Positions 43,119 through 54,048 are shown, counted from the first letter of the stretch. The stretch is DNA of 64,000 nucleotides from Pseudomonas putida S13.1.2 (GCF_000498395.2 NZ_CP010979.1:4712001-4776000); one strand, 5' to 3'. Numbers and translations are program-made. Notes: generated by a model from the sequence alone, not told the origin.

Positions 43119-43949
43119 ATGAACAGCAAACCTCCGGTCTGCGCGGCCTCATCGCCCTTGTCCATGCCCGCCGCCAGCAATACCTACGATTACGTCCAGC
43201 TCAGCGACGCCAGACGCGACAGCACCCCGCTGGCCGAAGAAGTGGCCCTGGCCATTGTCTACAACGGCCTCAACCAGGCAGTGATGCTGGTCAGCCCCAC
43301 CGACCTGGACGACTTCGCCGTCGGCTTCAGTGTGGGCAGCGGCATTGTCGAAGGCACCGCAGAAATCTACGACCTGAAGCTCTCCGGCAGTGGTTCGGCG
43401 ATGTACGCCGACCTGGAAATTTCCAGCCGGGCGTTCTGGAACCTGAAAAACCAGCGCCGCCAATTGGCCGGCACCAGTGGCTGCGGCCTGTGTGGGGTCG
43501 AAGCCCTGGAGCAGGCGCTGCCGGACCTGGCCGTGCTGCCGGGTGCACCCCTGCCCCCGGCCGAATGGCTGGTCGGCCTGCGCGAACGCATCGATGCCTT
43601 CCAGCCGCTGGGTCAGCATTGCGGGGCTGTGCATGCCGCACTGTTCATGGACCGCCATGGCGAGTTGCTGCTCGGCCGCGAAGACATTGGCCGGCACAAC
43701 GCCCTCGACAAGCTGATCGGCGCCCTGCTGCGCCAAGGCATCGACAGCCAGGGTGGCCTGGCCATCGTCACCAGCCGCTGCAGCCTGGAGCTGATCCAGA
43801 AAGTATTGCGTGCCGGCATCCAGACCCTGGTCAGCCTGTCGGCGCCCACCGGCCTTGCCCTGCAATGGGCACGCAAGCACAACCTCAACCTCATCCATCT
43901 GCCCAAGCACAGCGCACCGCGGGTCTACAGCCCGGCGGCGGAGTCGTAA
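43119..43949 (+). CDS. fdhD: Formate dehydrogenase accessory sulfurtransferase FdhD
   Basis: FdhD transfers sulfur from IscS to the molybdenum cofactor to activate formate dehydrogenase. The 276-residue protein has the active CGLCG motif (Cys122 and Cys125), EVALAIVYNG and the conserved LFMDRHGELLLGREDIGRHNALDK stretch near residues 175-198. The partner dehydrogenase gene starts 6 bases after its stop. Confidence 0.95.
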   Translation: MNSKPPVCAASSPLSMPAASNTYDYVQLSDARRDSTPLAEEVALAIVYNGLNQAVMLVSPTDLDDFAVGFSVGSGIVEGTAEIYDLKLSGSGSAMYADLEISSRAFWNLKNQRRQLAGTSGCGLCGVEALEQALPDLAVLPGAPLPPAEWLVGLRERIDAFQPLGQHCGAVHAALFMDRHGELLLGREDIGRHNALDKLIGALLRQGIDSQGGLAIVTSRCSLELIQKVLRAGIQTLVSLSAPTGLALQWARKHNLNLIHLPKHSAPRVYSPAAES

Positions 43950-43954
43950 TACCC

Positions 43955-46300
<2,346 letters not shown>

Positions 46301-46310
46301 GCATTGAGTT

Positions 46311-46404
46311 GGCCTCTTCGCGGGCTTGCCCGCTCCCAGAGGTTCTCCACCCTCTTCAAGCCCGGTGAGGTACCTGTGGGAGCGGGCAAGCCCGCGAAGA
46401 GGCC
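46311..46404. repeat. REP pair
   Basis: Inverted copies ggcctcttcgcgggcttgcc/cgctcccagagg and cctgtgggagcgggcaagcc/cgcgaagaggcc. Confidence 0.9.
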
Positions 46405-46426
46405 AGAAGCGCCAGCGCCAAAAAGC

Positions 46427-46460
46427 AAAAAAGCCCTGTTCCATGGCGGTTCAGGGCTTT
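46427..46460 (+). terminator. Rho-independent terminator
   Basis: Stem aaaaaagccctg / cagggcttt with a 12-base loop, downstream of the fdhD-oxidoreductase pair. Confidence 0.8.
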
Positions 46461-46617
46461 GTCATAAAGGTCTCAGACAGCCGAAAATCGATAAAGTTTC
46501 ACAACAAATACAGTAACTTAGCGAATTGTGTACAACTCGTGTTACTCGTCGGATTTCCGTTGCCAGCCACGCCGCTTAGCCTCAAATTCGCCTCGTCATC
46601 CCTATGAGGCTCTCTTG

Positions 46618-47097
46618 ATGAAGAAGTACTCCTCGATTTTGTTGTTGTCTTTCAGCTTGCTCAGCGGCGTTGCCATGGCAGGCGGCAATACCGAGGCCGG
46701 CATTGGCGGCGCATTGGGTGGGGTACTTGGCTCCGTAGTGGGCAACTCCATCGGTGGTAGCACGGGCGGTGCCATTGGCGCAGGCCTGGGCGGCGCGGCC
46801 GGCGGTGCCCTGGGCGCCGACAAGCGCCAGCGTGGTGAGGCCGCTATCGGCGGCGCGCTGGGCGCAGCTGGCGGTAACGTGGTCGGTCGCTCGGTGGGCG
46901 GCACCACCGGTAGCTACATTGGCGCAGCAGCCGGCGGTGGCGCCGGTGGTGCGCTGGGTAACTACATGGGCAACAAGGCCGACGAAGACGAGCGCCATGA
47001 CGACCGCCGCTACCGTCGCGGCTACGACGACCGTCGCCACTACGATCGCGGTCGCCACTACGGCCACCGCAAGCACAAGCGCCACTGGCGCGACTGA
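46618..47097 (+). CDS. Glycine-zipper protein with charged C-terminal tail
   Basis: A 159-residue exported protein. A signal peptide (MKKYSSILLLSFSLLSGVAMA) is followed by several glycine-zipper repeats of the YMGG type (GIGGALGGVLGSVVGNSIGG, GAIGAGLGGAAGGALG, and so on, residues about 22-120), which can span membranes or oligomerise. The last 40 residues are extremely rich in Arg, His, Asp and Tyr (DDRRYRRGYDDRRHYD). Function unknown; a cell-envelope role is inferred. Confidence 0.85.
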   Translation: MKKYSSILLLSFSLLSGVAMAGGNTEAGIGGALGGVLGSVVGNSIGGSTGGAIGAGLGGAAGGALGADKRQRGEAAIGGALGAAGGNVVGRSVGGTTGSYIGAAAGGGAGGALGNYMGNKADEDERHDDRRYRRGYDDRRHYDRGRHYGHRKHKRHWRD

Positions 47098-47121
47098 TGC
47101 CTGAGGGCCCTGCCCTGGCAA

Positions 47122-47155
47122 CAAAAGCCCCGCCCCTTTCGGCGGGGCTTTTTTA
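47122..47155. terminator. Terminator between convergent genes
   Basis: Strong GC stem aaaagccccgcc / ggcggggcttttt, between the glycine-zipper gene and the thioesterase gene; it overlaps the thioesterase stop codon. Confidence 0.9.
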
Positions 47156-47593
47156 TGCCTGCTGTTCCAGTACCAGGCCAGACAGGATCATTTGCAGCGG
47201 CTCAGGCAACACCACAGGACGACCACTGGCCCGTTCGATGAACACCTGCACCACCGTACCTGCCGCACACGCCTCCGGCTCGCCCGGGCGGAACAGCGCC
47301 AGGCGGTACTCCACCGTGCTACCCGCCAGGCGCGTCACCCCCAAGCCCACTTCGAGTACGTCGGGGAAGCCCGGCAGCGCGTAGAAATCCGCCGCCGAAC
47401 TGACTACGAATGCCGCCAGCTCGCCGTCACGCAGGTCCACCTCGGCCTGTTCGACAAGGAAGGCCTGGATAGCCGTTTCGAAAAAGCCATGCACGGTAGC
47501 ACCGGCGATATGGCCGTTGACGTCGTTGTCCGAAGGGCGAGTGAGGATGGGGTGGAAGTGGGAGAAGGCAGTGCGCTGAGGGGATTCGGTCAT
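47153..47593 (-). CDS. Acyl-CoA thioesterase (4HBT family)
   Basis: A 146-residue hotdog-fold thioesterase. It begins FHPILTRPSDNDVNGHIAGATVHGFFETAIQAFL in the 4-hydroxybenzoyl-CoA thioesterase pattern, with the catalytic Asp/Asn in RPSDNDVNGHI. It ends SGLVLEQQA. The acyl-CoA substrate is unknown. Its 5' end faces the toxin-antitoxin genes; a ttatccaca 9-mer lies 4 bases outside its start. Confidence 0.88.
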   Translation of the reverse strand: MTESPQRTAFSHFHPILTRPSDNDVNGHIAGATVHGFFETAIQAFLVEQAEVDLRDGELAAFVVSSAADFYALPGFPDVLEVGLGVTRLAGSTVEYRLALFRPGEPEACAAGTVVQVFIERASGRPVVLPEPLQMILSGLVLEQQA

Positions 47594-47652
47594 GAGTTAT
47601 CCACAGTTGGTTGCAATCGATCAGGAAGCTTCCCACAACAAGTTCGGAAGGC

Positions 47653-47679
47653 CTATAGTCGCAATCAACTATAGATTGC
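47653..47679. promoter_or_regulatory. Candidate operator of the toxin-antitoxin operon
   Basis: Inverted repeat gcaatc (47661-47666) and gattgc (47674-47679), nested in a second repeat of ctatag (47653-47658 and 47669-47674). It lies 40 bases before the antitoxin gene, a typical place for autoregulation. Confidence 0.55.
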
Positions 47680-47718
47680 ATAGCATGGTCAGTCCCGATG
47701 AAGCCGAGAAATACACCC

Positions 47719-48162
47719 ATGCCAACTCATCATCTCGACCATGCCAACCTGAGCCGCATGGCGGAATCAGGCCGTATCAACGCTACGCATATCGTAGGTC
47801 ACCCAGGGGGCTGGGCGGTTCAGGTAGACATCAACCATCAGGAACATGTGCTTACCGCCCAGCGCAGCGGCAACGTCAGGCTTTTCAAGAAACTTGAGAC
47901 TCTGGTGACTTACCTGCTGGATCTGGGAATCGACCATTTCGTGGTCGACGCATCCACTTTCGATCCTGGGCAGATGACTACTTATCAACGGCCTGACCGC
48001 GCCCAGGCGTTGAAGCGGGCCCATGAAGCAGCTGCCTATGAGGCGTGGTTCCACGAGCAGGTAATAGCGAGCCTGGATGACACAGCGCCAGTGATGGATG
48101 ATGAGGAGGCCGAACTACTGTTTGCTGCTCGTCGTGCCACCCTGGCTGCCAAGATACGTTGA
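47719..48162 (+). CDS. Putative antitoxin upstream of ParE-type toxin
   Basis: A 147-residue protein preceding, and overlapping by 1 base, a ParE-like toxin gene. It starts MPTHHLDHANLSRMAES; a GRINATHIVGHPGGWAVQVDI region and a helical acidic C-terminus (DDEEAELLFAARRATLAAKI) follow. I do not recognise a standard ParD or RelB fold, but position, overlap and the operator-like repeat upstream support an antitoxin role. An earlier in-frame ATG at 47698 is possible. Confidence 0.7.
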   Translation: MPTHHLDHANLSRMAESGRINATHIVGHPGGWAVQVDINHQEHVLTAQRSGNVRLFKKLETLVTYLLDLGIDHFVVDASTFDPGQMTTYQRPDRAQALKRAHEAAAYEAWFHEQVIASLDDTAPVMDDEEAELLFAARRATLAAKIR

Positions 48163-48434
48163 TGCGGCTTATGTGGCGCCAAATGGCGCTCAAAGACCGC
48201 ATGCGCATCATGGACCATATCGCTCAGGACAATCCTGCAGCGGCAATCGAGCTGGACGAAACCTTCGGGGACAAAGCCAGGCGCGCAGCACTGAATCCGG
48301 TTCTCTACAAGGTGGGCAGATACCCAGGAACCAGGGAAATCGTAGTCAGGCCCAATTATGTGATGATCTACCGCATCGTAGATAACCGTGTCGAGATCAT
48401 CCGCATTCTGCACGCCCGACAGCAATGGCCTTGA
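48162..48434 (+). CDS. ParE/RelE-superfamily toxin
   Basis: A 90-residue basic protein of the ParE/RelE superfamily: MALKDRMRIMDHIAQDNPAAAIELDE in the helical part, then the beta-strand core (KVGRYPGTREIVVRPNYVMIYRIVDNRVEIIRILHARQQWP), which carries the conserved Arg and the typical ending. Such toxins poison gyrase (ParE) or cleave mRNA (RelE); this one resembles ParE/plasmid-stabilisation proteins. It overlaps the antitoxin gene by 1 base. An ATG at 48171 is an alternative start. Confidence 0.88.
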   Translation: MRLMWRQMALKDRMRIMDHIAQDNPAAAIELDETFGDKARRAALNPVLYKVGRYPGTREIVVRPNYVMIYRIVDNRVEIIRILHARQQWP

Positions 48435-48444
48435 ACACCAGATA

Positions 48445-48477
48445 CAAAAAAGCCGCCCCTGGGGGCGGCTTTCTTGT
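48445..48477. terminator. Terminator between TA operon and pckA
   Basis: Stem aaaaaagccgcccc / ggggcggctttctt, between convergent genes, with T runs on both strands. Confidence 0.88.
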
Positions 48478-48492
48478 TACGGCTGGCTCAGC

Positions 48493-50034
48493 TTACAGCT
48501 GCGGGCCAGCGGCCTTGATGGCGTCGGAAACGTCGAACTTCTTGAAGTTTTCGATGAACAGCTTGGCCAGGCCTTTGGCGGCCTCGTCGTAGGCAGCTTT
48601 GTCAGCCCAGTTGGTGCGCGGGTTGAGCAGCTCGGTTTCAACGCCCGGGACGACTTTTGGTACGTCCAGGTTGATGATGTCCAGGTGCTCGGTTTCGGCA
48701 CCGACCAGCGCGCCGCTCTGGATCGCAGCGATCACCGCACGGGTGGTCGGGATGCTGAAGCGCTTGCCAACGCCATAGCCACCGCCGGTCCAGCCGGTGT
48801 TGACCAGGTAGACCTTGGAGTTGAAGCCGTTGATACGCTTGATCAGCAGCTCGGCGTACTCGCCAGCCGGGCGCGGGAAGAATGGTGCGCCGAAGCAGGT
48901 GGAGAAGGTCGACTTGATGCCGCCGCCCGAACCCATTTCGGTAGAACCAACCAGCGCGGTGTAACCGGACAGGAAGTGGTAGGCCGCCTGCTCGTTGTTC
49001 AGGATCGAAACTGGAGGCAGAACACCGGTCAGGTCGCAGGTCAGGAAGATGACCGCGTTAGGCTCGCCGCCCAGGTTCGCTTCGGAACGCTTGGCAACGT
49101 GCTCCAGCGGGTAGGCTGCACGGCTGTTCTGGGTCAGGCTGACATCGGTGTAGTCGGCGTGCTTGTTGGCGTCGAGAACGACGTTTTCCAGCACTGCGCC
49201 GTGCTTGATGGCTTTCCAGATGACCGGCTCGTTCTTCTCGGACAGGTCGATGCACTTGGCGTAGCAGCCGCCTTCCATGTTGAAGACAACGCCTTCGCCC
49301 CAGCCGTGCTCGTCGTCACCGATCAGGTAACGGCTTTCGTCGGCCGACAGGGTGGTCTTGCCGGTGCCGGACAGGCCGAAGAACAGGGTCACATCGCCTT
49401 CTTCGCCGATGTTGGCCGCGCAGTGCATTGGCAGTACGTCGGCAGCCGGCAGCAGGAAGTTCTGCACCGAGAACATGGCTTTCTTCATTTCGCCGGCGTA
49501 ACGCATGCCTGCGATCAGCACTTTCTTGGCAGCGAAGTTGATGATCACGCAACCGTCGGAGTTGGTGCCGTCACGCTCAGGCTCGCACACGAAGTTGGCA
49601 ACGTTGAGCACCTGCCACTGATCGCGGCCAGCCGGGTTGAACTGCTCCGGGTTGATGAACAGGCAACGGCCAAACAGGTTCTGCCAGGCAGTCTGGGTTG
49701 TCATCTTCACCGGCAGGTAGTGTTCAGCGGCCGCACCTACGTGAACGTAGGAAACGAAGTGATCCTGGGCGTTGTTGAACGCCTCGACGCGGTCCCACAG
49801 GGCATCGAACTTGTCGGCCGGGAACTTGCGGTTGATCGGGCCCCAGGAAATGGCGTCCTGGGTGGAAGGTTCTTCGACGATGAAACGGTCAGCCGGCGAA
49901 CGGCCAGTACGGTGACCAGTCTCTACGACCAGTGCGCCAGTATCGGCTAGTACGCCTTCACCGCGTTGCAGCGCTTCTTTTACCAGCTCATCGACGCTCA
50001 GGTCGGTGTACACGGTGTTGTTGGCTTGCGTCAT
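48493..50034 (-). CDS. pckA: Phosphoenolpyruvate carboxykinase (ATP)
   Basis: PckA converts oxaloacetate and ATP to phosphoenolpyruvate, the first step of gluconeogenesis. The 513-residue protein has the kinase P-loop GLSGTGKTTLSAD (residues 220-227), the metal site ESRYLIGDDEHGW, ANFVCEPERDG and a GCYAKCIDL-like loop. Start MTQANNTVYTDLSVDELVKEAL at 50034 is chosen over upstream in-frame Met codons. It stands alone, divergent from the region toward hslO with a 179-base gap. Confidence 0.97.
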   Translation of the reverse strand: MTQANNTVYTDLSVDELVKEALQRGEGVLADTGALVVETGHRTGRSPADRFIVEEPSTQDAISWGPINRKFPADKFDALWDRVEAFNNAQDHFVSYVHVGAAAEHYLPVKMTTQTAWQNLFGRCLFINPEQFNPAGRDQWQVLNVANFVCEPERDGTNSDGCVIINFAAKKVLIAGMRYAGEMKKAMFSVQNFLLPAADVLPMHCAANIGEEGDVTLFFGLSGTGKTTLSADESRYLIGDDEHGWGEGVVFNMEGGCYAKCIDLSEKNEPVIWKAIKHGAVLENVVLDANKHADYTDVSLTQNSRAAYPLEHVAKRSEANLGGEPNAVIFLTCDLTGVLPPVSILNNEQAAYHFLSGYTALVGSTEMGSGGGIKSTFSTCFGAPFFPRPAGEYAELLIKRINGFNSKVYLVNTGWTGGGYGVGKRFSIPTTRAVIAAIQSGALVGAETEHLDIINLDVPKVVPGVETELLNPRTNWADKAAYDEAAKGLAKLFIENFKKFDVSDAIKAAGPQL

Positions 50035-50213
50035 GAGATACCCCATCCGGCCCGAGGCCGAGTGCTCCAAACGTTTTGTAGTTGTCTTGAAAAAACTACT
50101 ACAGCGAAAAAAGTGGCCGGATTATGCCAGAAACGCCCAAAAAAAGTAGGCCCCTCCTGTCAGAACTGCGCTTTTGCGCAATTCGACGGGAGATTGTCCT
50201 GTGATTAAACGTT

Positions 50214-51113
50214 TCAGTGGCGAGTTTCTGAGGCCACGTCAGTACCGCCACCTGCAAACAATTGCGCCACATCGCTGGCATCGAAGAAATAGCGCTCGTT
50301 GCAGAACTGGCAATCGATCTCCACCTGGCCGCCGCATTCTTCCACCAACGCCTTGGCGTCGTGTTCGCCCAGGCTGACCAGTGCATTGCCGGAACGCTCG
50401 CGCGAACAGCTGCAATTGAAGCGCAACGGCTGGATGTCGAACAGCCGCACGGCATCCTCGTGATACAGGCGGTGCAGTAGCGTTTCGTTGTTTTCAGCCC
50501 ACTCTTGCGGCTTGAGGGTCTTGGCCAGAGCAACCACGTGCTGCCAGCTGTCCTCACGCTCTTCATCATCCGGCTGGCGATCACGCGGCAGCTGCTGCAG
50601 CAGCAGGCCACGGGCCTTGCCGTTTTCGGCGTTGAGCCAGAAACGCGTGTTCAGCTGCTGGGACTGAATGAAGTAGTTGGTGAAGCATTCCGACAGGTTG
50701 GCGCCATCGAGGTCGACGGTACCCTGGTAGCGCTGGCCCTTGACCGGGTCGATGGTCAGGGTCAAATGGCCGTCGGGCATCAGCTGCGAAAGTGTGGCAC
50801 CTGCCGGGATCTGGTCCGCTTCGTAGCGGGCCATGCCGCGGATTTCGCGGTCGCCGGAACACTCCACCATCAGCAGCGGAATAGGCCCAGCCGAACGCGC
50901 CTGCAAAATCAGCAAGCCATCGAACTTCATCGCGCCCACCAGCAAGGCGGTGGCGGCCATCAGCTCGCCGAGCAACGCCTGGACCGGCTGAGGGTACTCA
51001 TGACGCGCCAACACTGCGGCGTAGCTGTCATCGAGAGACACCCACTCGCCGCGCACGTCGCGCTCGTCGAAGATGAAACGTTGGGTGAAATCGGTATCAG
51101 GCAATTCGCTCAT
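50214..51113 (-). CDS. hslO: Hsp33 redox-regulated chaperonin
   Basis: Hsp33 is a cytosolic chaperone activated by oxidants. The 299-residue protein carries the redox zinc centre at Cys234, Cys236, Cys268 and Cys271 (CSC and CQFC), the linker, and the N-terminal substrate-binding domain (RGEWVSLDDSYAAVL, LMVECSGDREIRGMARY). Monocistronic, divergent from the PAP2 gene by 120 bases. Confidence 0.97.
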   Translation of the reverse strand: MSELPDTDFTQRFIFDERDVRGEWVSLDDSYAAVLARHEYPQPVQALLGELMAATALLVGAMKFDGLLILQARSAGPIPLLMVECSGDREIRGMARYEADQIPAGATLSQLMPDGHLTLTIDPVKGQRYQGTVDLDGANLSECFTNYFIQSQQLNTRFWLNAENGKARGLLLQQLPRDRQPDDEEREDSWQHVVALAKTLKPQEWAENNETLLHRLYHEDAVRLFDIQPLRFNCSCSRERSGNALVSLGEHDAKALVEECGGQVEIDCQFCNERYFFDASDVAQLFAGGGTDVASETRH

Positions 51114-51233
51114 AGGTTTCGGCTATCTAAAAAATGATGACAAAATGGTTACAAGGGTTGTCGAAAACCTGCGAGAACCCGTGACAGAGCGCTCACAAGG
51201 CGCTCCGATTCCTGTTTGCAATAGAGGTATTTT

Positions 51234-52028
51234 ATGGACAATCGACCACTGTTCCAAGCAAGGTGGTCCTGGGGGCCATTGGCAGCCTGTACGCTGCTTC
51301 CCGTCGCTCTACTGTGTTTCTGGTTATGGCCATTTGGCCAGATCCTGTGCCTGACTTTCGACGAGTGGCTGTTCCACAGCCTGAATGCGCCGCTAGCCGA
51401 AAACACCACCTGGCGCTACATCTGGACTGTCGGCAGCCTACGCCCGTTCGACATCGTCGTCGGCCTGATTCTGCTGGCAGTGCTCATCCGTGGTGACTGG
51501 GTGTTCAAGGCAGCTCAGGTTCGTCAGGCGTTTTTCGGCTTTCTGGTCACGCTACTCCTCTTAGTGGTGATTCGCGCGCTGTTTTCCAAGTGGGTGGATG
51601 CAGCCGGCTGGCAGCACAAGAGCCCGTCGATGATGTTCGACGACGTGGTGCACCTGAGTGACTACTACCCGAACCTGGAGGCCGCCTGGGAGCTCAAGGA
51701 CCGTTCCAGCAAGAGTTTCCCGGGGGATCACGCCTCGGTGCTGCTGATCTGGGCGCTGTTCATGAGCGTGTTCAGCCGCCGCCTGGTGCAGTACCTGGTG
51801 GTCTGGGGGCTGGCGGTGCTGTTCATGCTGCCGCGCCTGGTGGCGGGTGCCCACTGGGGGCAGGATGACTACATTGGCGGGTTGCTGATGGCGGTGCTGG
51901 CGTTAGGCTGGAGCTACTACACGCCGCTGGCAGCCAAGGGCAGTGAGGCGTTGATGCGCTGGACGGCGCCGTTGTTCAACCTGCTGGCCAGGTTACCGCT
52001 TGTCGGGCGGATGGCCGTGCTCCGCTAG
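51234..52028 (+). CDS. PAP2-superfamily membrane phosphatase
   Basis: A 264-residue inner membrane protein with about six hydrophobic segments. The PAP2 signature is split as usual: KSFPGDHAS (catalytic His, about residues 163-171) and RLVAGAHWGQDDYIGG (about 203-218). Such enzymes dephosphorylate undecaprenyl pyrophosphate, phosphatidylglycerol phosphate or lipid A. The substrate cannot be read from sequence. The ATG at 51234 follows aatagaggt. Confidence 0.85.
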   Translation: MDNRPLFQARWSWGPLAACTLLPVALLCFWLWPFGQILCLTFDEWLFHSLNAPLAENTTWRYIWTVGSLRPFDIVVGLILLAVLIRGDWVFKAAQVRQAFFGFLVTLLLLVVIRALFSKWVDAAGWQHKSPSMMFDDVVHLSDYYPNLEAAWELKDRSSKSFPGDHASVLLIWALFMSVFSRRLVQYLVVWGLAVLFMLPRLVAGAHWGQDDYIGGLLMAVLALGWSYYTPLAAKGSEALMRWTAPLFNLLARLPLVGRMAVLR

Positions 52029-52076
52029 ACCGCTGAGGCTGCTGCGCAGCCCATCCGACCGGTCCGGCGCCCCGGG

Positions 52077-52139
52077 AAGGCCGCTCCCACAAGGCTCTGT
52101 GGGAGCTGGCTTGCCGGCGATGGGCCGCAAAGCGGCCCC
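52077..52139. repeat. REP element
   Basis: aaggccgctcccacaaggctctgtgggagctggcttgcc core split in two arms, followed by gggccgcaaagcggcccc; located after the PAP2 gene. Confidence 0.85.
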
Positions 52140-52141
52140 GG

Positions 52142-52543
52142 CTATTCAAAGCTCCCATGCAACTGGTGAATCTGCCGCCGCTGCTTCTTGGTTGGCCGGC
52201 CATCGGTGGTCACGCCCATGGCCCCGGCCTTACGCATTTCGGCCGCCTGCTCCCGGCGGCGCACACTTTCTTCGGTTTCCTCGTACAGCGTCTGCGCTTC
52301 TGGCGCCCCGCGCCGCACAACCGACAACGCCTTCACCACCACAGTGCGTTCATCGAACCCGGTGCGCAGCACAAATTCGTCGCCCACCCGTGGCTCCTTA
52401 CCCGGCTTGCAACGCTCGCCCCGGCAATGCACCTTGCCGCTCTCGATCGCCGCCTTGGCCAGCGCCCGCGTCTTGTAGAAGCGCGCCGCCCATAGCCACT
52501 TGTCCAGGCGAACCTTGTCGTCATCTTCGGCTTTTTGTGCCAT
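52142..52543 (-). CDS. hslR: RNA-binding heat-shock protein Hsp15
   Basis: Hsp15 binds stalled 50S subunits carrying nascent chains and helps recycle them. The 133-residue protein has the S4 RNA-binding domain at its N-terminus (VRLDKWLWAARFYKTRALAK, residues about 12-31, then GKVHCRGERCKPG) and a basic C-terminal tail (GRPTKKQRRQIHQLHGS). Start MAQKAEDDDKVRLDK at 52543 matches the family; the frame is open further upstream. It is divergent from rimB. Confidence 0.94.
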   Translation of the reverse strand: MAQKAEDDDKVRLDKWLWAARFYKTRALAKAAIESGKVHCRGERCKPGKEPRVGDEFVLRTGFDERTVVVKALSVVRRGAPEAQTLYEETEESVRRREQAAEMRKAGAMGVTTDGRPTKKQRRQIHQLHGSFE

Positions 52544-52652
52544 CCCGTTACCTCGGATTCTGTCTTTCATCGAACTGTACTACCGTAACGAGCGGATGCA
52601 AAAAATCCCCGCCGTGCTTACAGTTCACCACCTCATTCGCAGGGTGCGCTTC

Positions 52653-53135
52653 GTGAAGACATTTGACCATTTGAAAGTGATCGGCCTGCGTGAGTGGATC
52701 GCCCTGCCCGACCTTGGCGTCGCCGGGCTGCGCGCCAAGATCGACACCGGCGCCAGCACCTCCAGCCTGCACGCTACCGAGGTGGAACCGTTCGAGCGCG
52801 ACGGCCAGCCCTGGGTCCGCTTCACTGCGCACCTGGGGTCGGTGGTGCAGTTGCGTCACCGCCGCTGCGAGGCACCGCTGGTCACCATGAAAACCATCAA
52901 GAGCTCCAACGGCCACGCCCAGACCCGTTATGTCATCCGCACGTCACTGGCGCTGGGCGATGGTGTGTGGGAGGTGGAATTCACCCTGGCCTGCCGCAAG
53001 AGCATGCGCTACCGCCTGCTGCTCGGTTCCAAGGCCTTGATCCAGGGCCAACTGGTAGTGAACCCCGGCTTGAAGTATGTACAAGATAAACCGGCCTTCC
53101 CGGCCACCCTTTCCCCTGTCACAGGTGCTGCATGA
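52653..53135 (+). CDS. rimB: RimB-like retropepsin family protease
   Basis: A 160-residue protein of the ATP-dependent zinc protease / RimB family, with the aspartic protease core KIDTGASTSSLHA (Asp in DTG) and the MRYRLLLGSKAL C-terminal motif. In Pseudomonas fluorescens RimB acts with RimK to control polyglutamylation of ribosomal protein S6; I carry over that role by homology. The start is taken as GTG at 52653 (VKTFDHLKVIGLREW) with agggtg upstream; an ATG at 52596 is possible. It overlaps rimK by 4 bases. Confidence 0.85.
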   Translation: MKTFDHLKVIGLREWIALPDLGVAGLRAKIDTGASTSSLHATEVEPFERDGQPWVRFTAHLGSVVQLRHRRCEAPLVTMKTIKSSNGHAQTRYVIRTSLALGDGVWEVEFTLACRKSMRYRLLLGSKALIQGQLVVNPGLKYVQDKPAFPATLSPVTGAA

Positions 53136-54037
53136 AGATCGCTGTGCTGTCGCGCAATCCGCGTCTGTATTCCACCCGCCGCCTGGTCGAAGCCGGTACC
53201 CAGCGTGGCCACGAAATGGTGGTGATCGATACCCTGCGGGCCTACATGAACATTGCCAGCCACAAGCCGCAGATCCACTACCGCGGCAAGCCGCTGGAAG
53301 GCTTCGATGCAGTGATCCCGCGCATCGGGGCTTCGGTCACCTTTTACGGCTGCGCGGTGCTGCGCCAGTTCGAAATGATGGGCGTGTACCCGCTCAACGA
53401 ATCGGTGGCCATTGCCCGCTCGCGTGACAAACTGCGCTCGCTGCAGTTGCTGTCGCGGCGCGGTATCGGCCTGCCCATTACCGGCTTCGCCCACTCACCC
53501 GATGACATCCCCGACCTGATCCAGATGGTCAATGGCGCCCCGCTGGTGATCAAAGTGCTGGAAGGCACACAGGGCATCGGCGTGGTGCTGTGCGAAACCA
53601 CCCAGGCTGCCGAGTCGGTGATCGAGGCGTTCATGGGCCTCAAGCAGAACATCATGGTTCAGGAGTACATCAAGGAGGCTGGCGGGGCGGACATTCGCTG
53701 CTTCGTGGTGGGAGACAAGGTGATTGCCTCGATGAAGCGTCAGGCCAAGCCGGGCGAGTTCCGCTCCAACCTGCACCGGGGCGGCGTCGCCAGCCTGATC
53801 AAGATCACCCCTGAAGAGCGCATTACCGCGATCCGGGCGGCCAAGGTGATGGGGCTGAGCGTGGCGGGTGTGGATATCCTGCGGTCCAACCATGGGCCAT
53901 TGGTGATGGAGGTGAACTCGTCGCCGGGGCTGGAGGGGATCGAGGTGACCACCGGCAAGAACGTGGCCGGGATGATCATCGAGCACCTTGAGAAGAACGG
54001 CGGGCCGAATCAGACCCGGACCAAAGGCAAGGGCTGA
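53132..54037 (+). CDS. rimK: Ribosomal protein S6 glutamate ligase RimK
   Basis: RimK adds glutamates to the C-terminus of ribosomal protein S6. The 301-residue ATP-grasp enzyme shows KIAVLSRNPRLYSTRRLVEA at the start, the ATP-grasp residues in PLVIKVLEGTQGIGVVLCE, EYIKEAGGADIRCFVVG, metal-binding VMEVNSSPGLEGIE and a charged C-terminus. It is coupled to rimB through an ATGA overlap. A third rimA gene is not seen upstream. Confidence 0.96.
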   Translation: MKIAVLSRNPRLYSTRRLVEAGTQRGHEMVVIDTLRAYMNIASHKPQIHYRGKPLEGFDAVIPRIGASVTFYGCAVLRQFEMMGVYPLNESVAIARSRDKLRSLQLLSRRGIGLPITGFAHSPDDIPDLIQMVNGAPLVIKVLEGTQGIGVVLCETTQAAESVIEAFMGLKQNIMVQEYIKEAGGADIRCFVVGDKVIASMKRQAKPGEFRSNLHRGGVASLIKITPEERITAIRAAKVMGLSVAGVDILRSNHGPLVMEVNSSPGLEGIEVTTGKNVAGMIIEHLEKNGGPNQTRTKGKG

Positions 54038-54048
54038 TTCAAGCCTGT

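Larger units (their letters stand above)
46301..46617. other. Intergenic region: REP pair and terminator
   Basis: After the oxidoreductase stop there is a REP pair (46311-46404), then a terminator (46427-46460), and then an AT-rich upstream region of the glycine-zipper gene. No further gene is seen. Confidence 0.65.

Noticed and set aside
43082..43954. N-terminal extension of the FdhF-type gene over fdhD
   Set aside because: The open frame there is the wrong frame of fdhD and reads as Arg/Pro/His-rich nonsense; the gene is taken to start at 43955.
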